This document shows positions 48,780-60,326 of a stretch of DNA of 64,000 nucleotides, one piece after another. Each line of letters begins with the position of its first letter. Positions within the stretch are counted from its first letter, which is position 1. The position numbers were made by a program, and so were the translations under genes. Source of the stretch: Flammula alnicola (lineage: Eukaryota > Basidiomycota > Agaricomycetes > Agaricales > Strophariaceae); assembly GCA_015499995.1 (NCBI GenBank), contig JADNRV010000032.1, positions 186,001 through 250,000 on the forward strand. The letters run 5' to 3'. The notes beneath the pieces are model-generated. The model worked only from the letters and a program-made list of their open reading frames with translations, did no database searches and was not told where the DNA came from.

Positions 48780-51700
48780 ATGACGACCTACCCGACAGCA
48801 CTTGCCCCGCAGCTCAACCAGGTTCCTGAAGATGCCATCGCAGGACACGTAACACCATCTCATGGAGGCATGATCGGTGGACACGAGTTCGATATGGCCA
48901 TTTCGCAGCCACCGCATCCTCAGAGCCAGCAACACCCATCAACACCCACCTACAATACAACTATCACAGCGCCGGCTCCAAGGGGCTCAACCCCGAACTC
49001 ACATCGTCCACGTCCTGTTTCGATGCCACCCCAAGCGTATGCCGCGAACGCCCCCGTCGTTCCTGCCAACGCTGCCTCCAACACTAGTTCGTTAGAGACA
49101 CGGGAACGATCTCAACCCCCCACTGATGAAAACAGAGAGCGACGGCGAACCAGAGATGAGCACAGCAGCACGACAGGAAGATCCAGCAGGTCGAATAGGA
49201 TCCTGGGTGACTACACTCTCAGTAAAACCTTAGGAGCAGGCAGTATGGGTAAGGTTAAGCTTGCCACCCATAACAGCACCGGAGAGAAGGTATTTGCATG
49301 CCGTGTTCCTTCTTGGAGGCTTTTCGTCACTGATTTCTTTGGATTCTTCTAGCTTGCTGTCAAAATTCTTCCCCGCGTCCACCCAAATCCACCGCCTCAG
49401 ACAAATGGCAATGCCACCAACGACTCGGCAACACGTCAGGCCTCACGGGATGCCTCCAAAGAGATCCGAACTCTTCGTGAAGCTGCTCTCTCAATGCTTC
49501 TGTACCACCCATACATCTGTGGAATGCGAGAGATGATCATACATCAACATCACTATTACATGGTATTCGAGTATGTCAACGGAGGGCAAATGCTGGACTA
49601 CATCATTAGTCATGGGCGGCTGCGGGAGCGCGTGGCCAGAAAATTTGCTAGACAAATCGGAAGTGCATTGGAATATTGCCACCTGAATAATGTGGTTCAT
49701 CGAGGTAAATCGATTTGTCCGCAGCCATGAAACCCTATTTCCTGACATTACTTGCCCTATGTTTAGACCTCAAAATCGAGAACATTCTCATCTCTCAGAC
49801 GGGAAATATCAAAATTATCGACTTTGGTCTGTCCAACCTTTACGACCCAGCAGCTCATCTATCCACTTTCTGCGGGTCTCTGTACTTTGCGGCCCCTGAG
49901 TTGCTCAACGCTCGAGTGTATACCGGCCCGGAGGTGGATGTTTGGAGTTTTGGAGTCGTCCTTTATGTGTTGGTGTGTGGAAAGGTACCGTTCGATGATC
50001 AGAGCATGCCAGCACTGCACGCGAAGATCAAACGCGGTCTTGTCGAATATCCAGTCTGGCTAAGTGCCGGTAATTTCTTCACTTTCCATATTACCAACCC
50101 ACTGAACCCGGTTTTCTAGAGTGCAAACACCTTCTGTCGCGGATGTTGGTCACGAATCCCGCCAATCGTGCTTCTCTTCCCGAAGTCATGAGCCACCCAT
50201 GGATGGTTCGCGGGTTCATGGGACCCCCAGCCATTCATATGGTACATCGCGAGCCTCTTCGCGCGGATGAACTTGATCGCCAAGTGATCAAGGGCATGAC
50301 GGGCTTCGAGTTCGGAACGGAAGACGAAATTGAACGGAAACTTATCCACATCCTCGAATCAGATGCGTATATCCGCGCCGTCCAGTACTGGGAACGAAAA
50401 CGAAGCATGAACAACCTGAACGGCAACGGTTCACGCTGGGGCGAGTCCGTCTCAAATTCCAGCCTCGCTATCTCCTTCGATAGCACGGGCGGCAAAACCG
50501 ACCCCGCCGCCGCACCCAAAAAGTCTCGCCGATTTTCAGGATTCGATTACTACAGACGCAAGCTGTTTTCACCAGCGTCGTCACCTCCAGGGAGCCCACT
50601 TAGTCATTCACCCCCCAATTCTCAGCATCATCTCGCTCATCCGTCGTTTTCAGATCCTAACCGCGAGCCATTGGACCCGACAAAAGGCTTCCACCCTTTG
50701 ATTTCAATGTATTACCTTGCGCGCGAGAAATTGGAACGCGATCGTGTCTACCCCCCTGGCCAATTCGCCAGCTCTCAACTATCGATTGCGGGCGAACCCG
50801 CGAACGCCAGCGCTCTCAGCATGCCGACCCCTGTGGACGACGCGTCAATGCGGCAGCAACAATACACGGCGACTGCTCAACCTCACTACACGGCCCCCGT
50901 CAGTCCAAGGAAGGAACCTCTTCCGTCAGCTAAAGCGAAAGCAGATTATAGTATGCCACTGCCTAGGCTTCCTGCTCCAGAAACCTCGCATTATTCAGGG
51001 ATGTCGTATGACAACACCGTCGCCCCTTCGCCTACCACGCCCACGTTTGCACAACCGCGTGCTCGAGATCCTGGCCTGCCACCTCCATCACCCTCTGCAC
51101 AAGCGAGACAGCACATCGAGATCGATCAGAGTGCATTGGGACCCAAACGTAACCTTCCGCGTGCACCACCCCCTAGCACACACCGTAGGAGTCACAGTAT
51201 GAGCCAACGGCCTACTGCACTTGCTCGTGGGTGGGGTGGTATGTTTGGAGGTGGAGAGACTGCCGATGAACAAGGGATCAATCGCATTCCGGAGACACCC
51301 ACGACTGTCGGGCCTGAAATAACGAGCTTCCCAGAGAATGTGGATGAAGGTGCCGAGAAGGACAACCACCACGAGCATAGTTCGCCATTCTCATCTGGCG
51401 CGACTCTCGTGCGTAAATTCGGGAGCATGCTCGTTGGAGGGCGTTCAGATGACACCCGGAGGCATGGAACAGTGTCTGGAAAGCGGGGTACGATACTTGG
51501 AGGCCTTTCACCATCACCAAGACCGTCTGCTGATTCGAAGTCGGCCCCTGGCGCTTTCGATGAGGGGTCGCCACATCTTGATGGGGCGGCGGAGGAGGAG
51601 AGTGCCCCGGCTCCGACGACTCCAGCTGCAACTAAAATTCTCTCGCAGAGCTTCAGCCAACCCATTGGCAATGTTCATCGACGGGCAGCAACGATCCTTG

Positions 51701-52951
51701 ATCCACAAGGTCGGTCGAACAGGCATGAGAGGCGGAGCAGTACCGGCGCCGCTCTCGTTGGTAATTCTCCTGGAGGCACCATTGGCCGACATCGGCGACC
51801 TTCGACTGGTTACAGCAGTGGGTCTGGAAGGCCTCTTGCTGAACGTTTGTTCTCGAAGGCTGAGCCTGAACCTGACATGACGGAGAAGAGAGAGGAGGAG
51901 GAAGCGAACGACATTCAGCATTACGGTGAGGGTGAGGAGGGTGTTGAGGAGACTTTCAAGGAGGAAGATGAGCGGCATACTAGTGAGAAGGATTTCAAGC
52001 CTGTGTTCTTGAAGGGGCTCTTTAGGTGCGAACTTCTATCTCTGGATCGTGGACTATTTGCTGATGTTCTTTTTCGTGCAGTGTGGCCACAACGTCCACA
52101 AAACCCCCCGCGGTCATCAAGGCTGATATCCGGCGTGTTCTTGATAGGATGCAGGTCCAGTATCGGGAAACTAAGGGCGGATTCGAGTGCATACATCTAC
52201 CTTCTATCGACATCTCTACAGTCGACGCAGAGACCATCAGAAACACCCAGCACAATCAACAATTGTCCTTCACATCAGGCGATACATCGCCCATGACGCC
52301 AGTCCACAGCCGGCCGTCCATTGTTAAGAAAGCCTCTAAGCTTTCCTTCGGGATGAAACGCGACAAGGGCAAAGAACGGGATCAGTCCATGGATAAGGAG
52401 AAGGAAAAGGAAAAGGAAAAAGAGGTCTCCAGTCGCCCTTCTGGTGGGACATTGATGACGACAGCAAGCAGCGGTTCATCGTCCTTCTTCAACGTCTCAT
52501 CCAATCACACCGTCATCGCAGCACCCGAGGCACAGGTGCAGACCAACGGGTTGTCTCCTCCATCACCTAACGCTGACCACGAAGGCGCTCCTCCACGATC
52601 CCATTCCCCTGCTATCTCTAATAAAGGCAAGGTGTTGCCACCCATCCCACGCGATTTTGGTACTCGACCCCCATCACCACTACGACGTAGTCCCAGTCCT
52701 CTTCCAACAGGAGAGGTGGACCGTGAACTGTTTGAGACTATGGGCAACAACAGCCTGAGTGTACGCTTCGAGATTAACATCGTAAAGGTAATGCTCAATT
52801 TGTCTTCCTTTGCGGCTTTTCTCAGCTCATGTCTTTCTTTCTTTAGGTACCTTGGCTGCCCCTGCACGGCATTCAGTTCCGACGCGCAGGTGGAGATGGT
52901 TGGCAATATCAAATGCTGGCTAGGCGGGTCCTGACTGAGCTCAAATTATGA
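48780..52951 (+). CDS. KIN1: KIN1/KIN2 (PAR-1/MARK-type) protein kinase with KA1 domain
   Basis: Large Ser/Thr kinase of about 1,270 residues that in yeasts controls polarity, septation and exocytosis at the cell cortex. The N-terminus is disordered. The kinase domain starts near residue 140: [20 protein letters not shown] (P-loop), LAVKILPR with the catalytic Lys, [33 protein letters not shown] (catalytic loop), [10 protein letters not shown] (DFG), [14 protein letters not shown] (APE) and [28 protein letters not shown] closes it. A long Ser/Pro-rich linker (50.4-52.7 kb) follows, and the C-terminal KA1 domain reads [11 protein letters not shown] then [20 protein letters not shown] and ends LTELKL at the stop 52949. 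KA1 binds acidic membrane lipids. Introns lie near 49290-49352, 49706-49767, 50070-50119, 52025-52080 and 52788-52845; phases agree and the frame is intact. Confidence 0.93.
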
Positions 52952-53713
52952 TTATCGACATCTGCGTCACCCCCTTCTCGTCCGACTGCTTCTAACCCAA
53001 ATACTACGGACCGCGCACGTATTCCCTAACACCCGGTCCCTCCTTGCTCTAATTGTGTTTTCGTCTTTTTATGCATGGCCATTTTTTATATCAAATTCTG
53101 TTTTTCCATGTTCTTATCTTTTTTACATCGACTCCTTATTTTTTCCCCTTGGCTTATTTATTGGTACGCTCACCGGGTCGTCCTTGCAGGTCGCTATTAA
53201 TGCGTGTTTGGAATACATAACGACGAATAATAAAAAATCGTTTGCTTCACGGATATATGCATAGATGGATCTTGTCAATTTGAATTTCTTGGGGTTTGCC
53301 TCAACCAATTGTCACGCGACCAACGTATGGGGCCGGTTACCGGCGAGTGGTTCGCACCAAGTTCCCACCCCAAGCTCGTACCACGACGCTCAGATTGAAC
53401 ATTCTCGTTCGCTGAGTGACATCTGGGGTGTATGACAGTGTATCAATAGGCGCACTTCTTGCACAATTAAATATGTAAGTCAAGCAACTGTGTTATGGTG
53501 TGGGAAGCTCATTATTGGAACAGTTTGATTCTCCATCTACACATGCTCTTGACCAGGAGAATTCTATTCCGGTATCTGAATGGCTTCTACGTCAAGGTCC
53601 TTCTACGCTTACACGAGGTTGGAGCCCCGAGATGAAGCCATGTATGCGCCGTCTTCGTCATACTGTCACCTAGTTCTATCCTCTGATGATCAGCCTCGAA
53701 TTTCTTTGGAATT
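52952..53713. other. Intergenic region between KIN1 and the sugar transporter
   Basis: About 0.75 kb; T-rich sequence after the KIN1 stop suits a 3' untranslated region. No gene or repeat is supported. An ATG at 53580 opens a short frame that does not join the transporter. Confidence 0.5.
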
Positions 53714-55869
53714 ATGGGAAACAGCAAAGGAGAACCGTACTTTGGTATGACGGGCACGAAGCTCAACGTATGGGTGACTGTAGCTTGTACAACTGCAATG
53801 ACTCTGTTTGGTACGAGATCAATTGTTTTGCAGGTTTCGCTTGCCTCATGAGAAAGCACAGGCTATGATCAGGGTGTTTTTGGCGGCATTATCGTCACTC
53901 CAGATTTTCTGGAGACGATGGGAAACCCTGGTCCAAACCTTCAAGGAACGATCGTCTCATTGTACGACATTGGATGGTGCGTCTTTCTAATTCATAGCAC
54001 ATTGCTGGGCAGTTTTTGATGAGAAGACCCTCGCAGTTTCTTTGGTGCCATATCCACCTTCATTTTTGGAGAAAATCTTGGCCGCAAGAAAACTTTCATG
54101 ATTGGCGTTGTCATTATGTCTATTGGTGCGATTCTGCAGACGTGTTCGTTCACGGTTGCGCAGATGATTGTTGCTCGTCTAATAACAGGTGAGCGTACCC
54201 TCTGCAGGATACAGAGCTGACGACTTGATGGTGCCGAAGGTCTTGGTAATGGGTACGTGGAATCATTCGCGCGTGTTCTTTTTAGGCTGACTGATCATGA
54301 CTCTGGCCGCATTAAAGTATCAATACGGCCACCGCGCCAGTCTGGCAAAGCGAGACCTCTAAACCAGCTTGGAGAGGAAAACTTGTGGTGTTTGAAATGA
54401 TGTATGTAAAACAATCGTCTATACTCCTTGGATTCTCGCCTTCTTACCTTATTCTTTTTGTATATTAGAATGAATATTGCTGGATTTTCTCTAAGCAATT
54501 GGATGACATATGGACTCAGTTTTAGGTCCGGAAGTGTGGCTTGGAGATTTCCAATCGCTTTTCAGCTGGTCTTCTCCTTCATCTTGCTCTCGACTATCCC
54601 CTGGCTTCCAGAGAGTCCTCGCTGGCTACTTGCTCACGGTCATCATGAAGGTGTTCGTATCCTCGTCGCACTCGAGGGTTCTCATGCGACGGCAAAGGAC
54701 GAATATATCATCAATCAAAGAGATGAGATCTTGGAGGCTGTGAGGATTGAACAAGAGACCGCGCCTAGTTGGCGGGATATCCTAAAAGGACGTACTGGAG
54801 ATACCGGTATGATTCAAAGGTTGCTCCTTGGTGCAGGTAACGTTAAAATGGACTCATCCTATGGCTGCATTGTACCTGAACTTCGGTCTTCCCAAACAGG
54901 CACGTAATGGATGCAACAATTGGTAGGCATTAATGTCACGAGCTATTAGTAAGTAAAATACACTGTCATACAAGAACGAAACTGACATAGATCTGTATAG
55001 TCTCCCTCTGGTTCTGCAGAACTCTGTTGGCCTTTCAAATAACCTAGCTCGACTTCTCGCCGCTTGCAACTCAGTATCTTACCTTTTCTTCTCTTTCGCC
55101 GGCCTCCTGCTTATCGAGAAAGCTGGAAGAAGAAAACTCATGATGTGGGGCGCAGCCGGTCAATGTATCTGCTATATCTTTATCTCGGGTCTTCTCTCAC
55201 AAGCGAATGGTCCTACGAATGGTACCAAATTCGGTGTGGGCGCGACTGCATTTTTCTTCCTCTACTACGTGTTTTTCGGAATCTGTTGGCAGGTAGGGCA
55301 TTTTACACTGGAGAGGATGCGCATATATTTACGTTTGTCTCATAGGGAGTGCCTTGGTTATATCCAACAGAAATTAATAGCTTATCTATGCGGACGAAAG
55401 GTGCTGCCTTGGGCACTGCATCGAACTGGTGCGTTCTCTTGTTCTGCCCTTACATTTTACTACAAAGATGTGCCTTGATGGTAGGATATCGAACTATATC
55501 GTGGTACAAATCACACCTCTGGGAATCGCGAATTTAGGTTGGCGTTTCTACTTGATTTGGGTCGTCTTTAATGCTATCTTTGTTCCGGTACGAGGACCTG
55601 TTCATTATTGTTTGCTTCTCTTCTGCTCATATCTCGATTGTCTGCAGCTTATTTGGCTTGTATACCCTGAAACTGCTAATCGCCACCTAGAGGATATTGA
55701 TCGGTTGTACCGAGAAGACAGATCCATGATTTTTGTCTTCAGGAATAAAGAGGCTATCCAGATTGAACGTCCTCAGCGATTTGTCGATGCAGACCAGGAA
55801 AGGATTGATATGTTGGTGAGAACTGCGCGCGAAGATTCGGGGGACGTCCAGGTCCACGTAGAGGATTGA
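53714..55869 (+). pseudogene. MFS sugar transporter with one in-frame stop codon
   Basis: Twelve-helix hexose-type transporter of the sugar porter family. The start MGNSKGEPYFGMTGTKLN leads into ACTTAMTLFGYDQGVFGGII. Then follow LETMGNPGPNLQGTIVSLYD, ENLGRKKTFMIG (the GRK motif), ARLITGLGNGINTATAPVWQ, SETSKPAWRGKLV, PWLPESPRWLLAHG (PESPRWL), GINVTSYYLPLVLQNSVGLS, IEKAGRRKLMM, GVPWLYPTEINSLSMRTKGA and VYPETANRHLEDIDRLY (PET), with a stop at 55867. About ten introns have correct phases, including a 13-nt exon at 54240-54252. At 54905-54907 a TAA stands where the family has a Gln codon, between GAGT and WMQQLVGINVT; it would truncate the product near the middle, around residue 280. Everything else is intact, so this is either a very recent loss or one wrong base. 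Confidence 0.88.
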
Positions 55870-56568
55870 CCCCCTTTTAACTACAGTTTGTAAACTCAAC
55901 TTATGAAACATGAGTATCGAATCTATTCGGGCAGTCCCAGCTCCATTCTTTGCTCCTGCTCCTGAAACTGAAAGGCCATAAACGCCTCAGCTGAACCTCG
56001 TCATGGCCACCACGAAGAGCACCGTCTTCTTTAGGCCCACAGTTGACATCCTCCTCTCCTCATCGACTACCAAGTCTGTTCATGATATCCTTTATAGTAA
56101 CATCGAACATTTCAATAATGGTTTTATGTATTATGTTTCTCAGAAAATTTGCATGACCCACCGGACTCGTAACACCTCCCGTCTTGGTCTCATCTCGCCA
56201 ATAAATTACTGTAGAACCGGTACATATCGCGATCAATTGAAATGTCTTTTTGAGTCTCGAAAGTAAGTGTAGAATCTCAGCGAATTGTAATCGCGTTCTG
56301 TGACTTTCCTCACCTTCGAGATGGCCGTACAATACCTCGCTATGCTAGTTTAAGTTATGACCAAGTGCCAGTTTTCTACGAGAACGTTTGATTTGTCCTG
56401 TCTGGTCGTTTCAAGCTGCATCTGGAGTATAACTTGACCAATATGATATCCTTCCACAAATCAATTGCGAAGAGCAATAATACAAGTAATACAATTATGG
56501 GGGTGTGTTCGAAATTCCCTGCCGGTGGTAAAATCTGAATTACAACAGTCCGGACGTGCTCCCTATTC
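55870..56568. other. Convergent intergenic region
   Basis: About 0.7 kb between the 3' ends of the transporter and the MYND gene. A plus-strand frame (56003-56266) begins MATTKSTVFFRPTVDILL and is open for 87 codons, but I find no motif or splice partner. Confidence 0.45.
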
Positions 56569-57428
56569 CTACCTCCGCCCACCGTGAGTTCTGCTGTCCA
56601 GCATTGGCAAATGTTGGTTCAATGTGTAAGTGAGCTCTGCTGACCAGTTAGGGTTGTATGGAAGAAGATTCGCGACCGTGAGGTCGATCGGTGCAGTATA
56701 ATGATCAAGTGGCTTGGGAAGACTGGGGTCAAGGAACAGCATCCGCATCAAACCCGGACGATGGGCCATCATAAACTCAACTAGATCAGGACCAGCTTTG
56801 TATCTCCAGTCGAAAAGAGAGTGTATCTCCTCCATGGAAGCACACCGTGCAGATTTGAGAGAATGTCGGTAATTAAAGCGGGACTTCCGAGAACCACCAA
56901 GAGACGCGTTTTCTGGAGTAATGGCCACGGTTTTGACCTCGACGAGGAAAACGTGGGTGTCTTGAGCATAAAATGAGTAAAGTCTGAGTACGAGATTGGA
57001 TGTCCTCACCTATTCGTTTCCAGTCTTCTAGGATCCCAAGAGCACTGATAGCAGCCCCAGCCGCATAGGACCTGGCGTTGTCGCACCATTTGACGAAGGA
57101 CTTATGTTTGGCCTCAACCTCGTCGCCGAGACTTTTGCGCACATTTCGTACCGCGCTATTTGTTCTGCAACATATCTTGTGCTCGGGCCAATGAGCCTTC
57201 TGACAGGCCTTGCTCTGGATAATCGAAAGCGAGTTTGAGAAATTTAGTCTACCAAGCAGGTAAGGTCATGCGACGCACACAGTAGCGAACAGTCTTGCAG
57301 GAGGCACAGGTCTTCAGCAACTGTCCAGGCGGTAAACATCGCTCACAACTCGTAGAATTAGGGCAGCCTATAGTTCGCTGAACATGTTTTGCGCAAGCCT
57401 CGCAATGCTCTCCAGCCGTGCGTGACAT
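56569..57428 (-). CDS. MYND-type zinc-finger protein
   Basis: Three exons. The ATG at 57428 opens MSRTAGEHCEACAKHVQR. The zinc finger spans the first intron: TCASCKTVRYC in exon 1 joins SKACQKAHWPEHKICC in exon 2. Together they give the C-x2-C, C-x3-C and H-x3-C spacing of MYND, a protein-interaction zinc finger. Exon 2 continues VRKSLGDEVEAKHKSFVKWC and ARSYAAGAAISALGILEDW. Exon 3 starts DTHVFLVEVKTVAITPENAS and ends DSRTHGGRR at the stop 56569. Total about 235 residues. Stand-alone MYND proteins with a short C-terminal region of this kind are very common in agaricomycetes, with unknown roles. Splice phases work and the frame is intact. Confidence 0.85.
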
Positions 57429-57925
57429 GATAGTCCTCGAGGAGGAACTGTCGTCGGATAAGCTGACAGCGGTTCGTTAACCGATCTAACTGCGCTAGTT
57501 GACCGAGTAAGGTGTGTTTTTAGATTCTTAGTCACCTACATGGAACCCCCTTGGCCCACAGCACATATAACATCTGCTTGCAAGGTTAATACCAGGACGC
57601 TCGATGAAAGGTGAACTACACACTGCATAATTACTCCCGCCTAAACTTGAGAGAAAAGTCCAACTTGAAGTCCAAAAGCTCACCGTTGGAACTTGGAAAC
57701 CGTGACCAAAAAGGAAGATCTAATCTGCCCAATAAACCCTATCAAATCATTTCATTATCAGGGGGGACTTTCAGGGCCTGTCTGACAGGACACTCGGTTC
57801 AATTATGTATTTTCCGTGCTCTTTCATGCTTGGTGAAAACATCACCCATCGCATTGTGATCGCTGGCAAGATCGTTTGCAACATATCTAGCTCATCTCCA
57901 AGATACTCCGTGATCCACACTTCCC
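57429..57925. other. Divergent promoter region of the MYND and glycosyltransferase genes
   Basis: About 0.5 kb between two divergent start codons. A plus-strand frame at 57611-57859 has no motif. No further feature was recognised. Confidence 0.45.
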
Positions 57926-59875
57926 ATGATCATCTCAAAGAACTCTGTCTATGTGAAGGTCATTGTGATTTTCATCTCAGCTGCCTTTCTGTATAGCGTC
58001 TTCGGATTTTCAAAGAGGAGCCAGAGCGCACTGGGGGCCAGAATTGGCGCAGAAGCCGCATTCCAATCTATCGGATACACACTAGCACCCTCACGTATAA
58101 CGAAATATTTCCCTCCACTCGATCCTCAACGGCGGGATTATCATGAATGGAACGCACAAAGTTTGAGAGAGTTGCATATATGTCTGGCGATTGAGAATTG
58201 TGGTCCGAATCAGCAAAAGGTCGCCCTATTGGCTGCCCATTGGTTCGAGGAGGCTGTAGTTCGCAGTTGGCGAGGAGGAGAGGGTGTTTGGTGCGTAAGT
58301 TAAAAGGTGTACCACATCTCTTTCATATTAAATTCTCGTGTCCTAGGGCATTGTCTGTTGTAAGTACTCAACCATACGTATGTTGTTTGTGCTCGAGACC
58401 CACACCTTATACGCAAGTATAAAAACCTACGTGCTCTTGGCTACACCACTCTCTTTGCAAACAGTTTTGGTGAGTTATAATGTCTGCATTGTTCGAAGTA
58501 GTTTTCGAACTACATTTCATTTCTGCATTTCAGATGAGGCGCTGCAGCAGTATCGCATGTTTCCTGACTTAGTGAGAGTGAGTTGTCTACCCGTGTAATG
58601 TTCGTCTTGGTCAATTCGCTGTAGGTGGTCATTCGCAATTAAAGCAGGCGAATGTCATCAAGACCCAAAATGCGTGAAAGGGCCTACAAATCCAACGGGC
58701 ATACCAGCATGGAAGATTTTCGACTTTGAGTTTTTCGCGTCCCATGGTGGGCACTTCCACGCATCGCTCATGAAGGGCAAATGGATTCTTTCCGCCAATC
58801 CAGACCCCCGTGTTCAAAGTGAGGACGAAAGTCCGATACAGTACATCGGGTCAGTCATTTACACAGCGTCCGATCCACCAATGTAGGGTCTTATACTTGG
58901 TCGTTCCTCAGATATTCCATTGAAGAAGACTGCCAGAAAATACCACCCGTTCGACTGGCAGACCGCTCTCGTCAGATCTGGATGCTCATGAAGCAACTCA
59001 CATATGTATACAACGACAACTTTGCGTGGAACCGCTCATACTTTGCCCTCGCATCGGAAGAACTCGGTATGAACTTTGTCGGGGGATGGCAAGTGGACCA
59101 GCACTACGGCGGGTGGAACCCCGATCTTAAAGGCTTGATGACGGACATCGAAGATCGAGACCACGGCGTTATTAACTTTGGGCGCTTAGACCAGACAGAG
59201 TTTACACGACAGGTCAGGATGAGCAGGGTCATGATCGGTGTTGGAAGTCCGTGGTGGAGCCCATCTCCGTACAATGCCCTTTGTCAAGGAGTGCCGTTCA
59301 TTAACCCAGTAAGCCCACCAGCTATGTTCAACCTTCTGTTCATTTATTCACGCAAGCAACGATTCCATTTAGATTCTGAGATGGAATACAAAGGACCCTT
59401 GGGATAAGTCGTCCTGGTATACTCAACATCCTTCATTAAACCAATTCGAGCCTCCGTAAGCATGTCTCAAAAAGGTGCTCACTTCGTCTGTTCATCCTCT
59501 TTCCCAGCTTCATTTACAACGTCCATGCAAAAGATTGGGACGGCTTCATCGAGGCTATCAAAACTGCTTCGAGGACCGAGATTCCGAGGTTCATTTTCCA
59601 TCCAGGCAATTGCTATATGACTGCGCTGACATCGGGATGTTCTATCACTCGGATTCCAGTTTCATCCCAAACCATATGACAGAAAGAGCGGTGCAAGAGC
59701 GTTTGAGAAGGCTCATGGAAACGGACTGGAAAAGTAAGGCGGCAATCCTTTTAGAGGAACGACTGGCAGATGCAAAATCGGGTCAGAAAGCCTATGTGAG
59801 TAACAACATGCATCAATGCTCCAGTCAGGACCTAACGAGGACTCCTGTTTCGCGGCTCAGGTTTTCGAGCTTTGA
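57926..59875 (+). CDS. GT18-type glycosyltransferase, type II membrane protein
   Basis: The start MIISKNSVYVKVIVIFISAA with FLYSVFGF is a signal-anchor helix, placing the enzyme in the Golgi lumen. The following exons give CLAIENCGPNQQKVALLAAH, GGEGVWALSVYKNLRALGYT (across two introns), NPTGIPAWKIFDFEFFASH, SRQIWMLMKQLTYVYNDNF, NFVGGWQVDQHYGGWNPDLK, VMIGVGSPWWSPSPYNALCQ, GVPFINP, WYTQHPSLNQFEPPFIYNVH and, after a 72-bp intron, SFIPNHMTERAVQERLRRLM. The end is KAYVFEL at the stop 59873. The GxGSPWWSPxPYxALCQGVPFINP block matches the catalytic region of family GT18, which includes the beta-1,6-GlcNAc-transferase MGAT5 of N-glycan branching. Near 58627 the frame from VVIRN to AGECHQDPKCVKGP does not join by an obvious intron; either an unusual splice or a one-base error is present. 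Confidence 0.8.
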
Positions 59876-60326
59876 CCGAGCAGCGCTTTGCAAGTTGCGA
59901 TTTGGACCATTCTAATAATTTCAGAAGATATACCATAGTGCTTGTATTTATGTTAATATACCTAAATGTACTGTATTCAGGTTTCAGCAGGAAATCGGAC
60001 GACGAAAACCCAACCCGTAAGGTACATCATTACTTATAGATGGGTTTCATCTAGAGTAGAGACATTTTGAGGGTAAATAACATATTTTAAAAAATCCGTG
60101 AGCAAGGTAATTACATGGCAGGAGCTCAGGGCGGTTTACAAAGACACCCGACTTTAATGAGGTAGCGCATTGCCCGCCAGAAGGAAGAGAGCGCGACAAG
60201 AGAAACTCATGCATCGAGTTTAGGCTTGCTCAAAATAGTACCGCCTCTTCGAGATGCCAAAACACTGCTCGAATGTAGGCAGTGATTGCTTCGATGTCTA
60301 AGACTGCATTGCTTACACTTTTGACA
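59876..60326. other. Convergent intergenic region
   Basis: About 0.45 kb between the 3' ends of the glycosyltransferase and MTO1. No gene, repeat or RNA was recognised. Confidence 0.5.

Noticed and set aside
51514..51978. 154-codon minus-strand frame inside KIN1
   Set aside because: It lies opposite the Ser/Pro-rich linker of KIN1, whose frame is intact and conserved at both ends.
53580..53640. ATG at 53580 as the sugar transporter start
   Set aside because: It opens only a short frame that needs an extra intron, whereas ATG 53714 reads directly into the transporter N-terminus in frame.
56003..56266. 87-codon plus-strand frame after the sugar transporter
   Set aside because: No motif, no splice partner and a convergent intergenic position; kept only as a remark.
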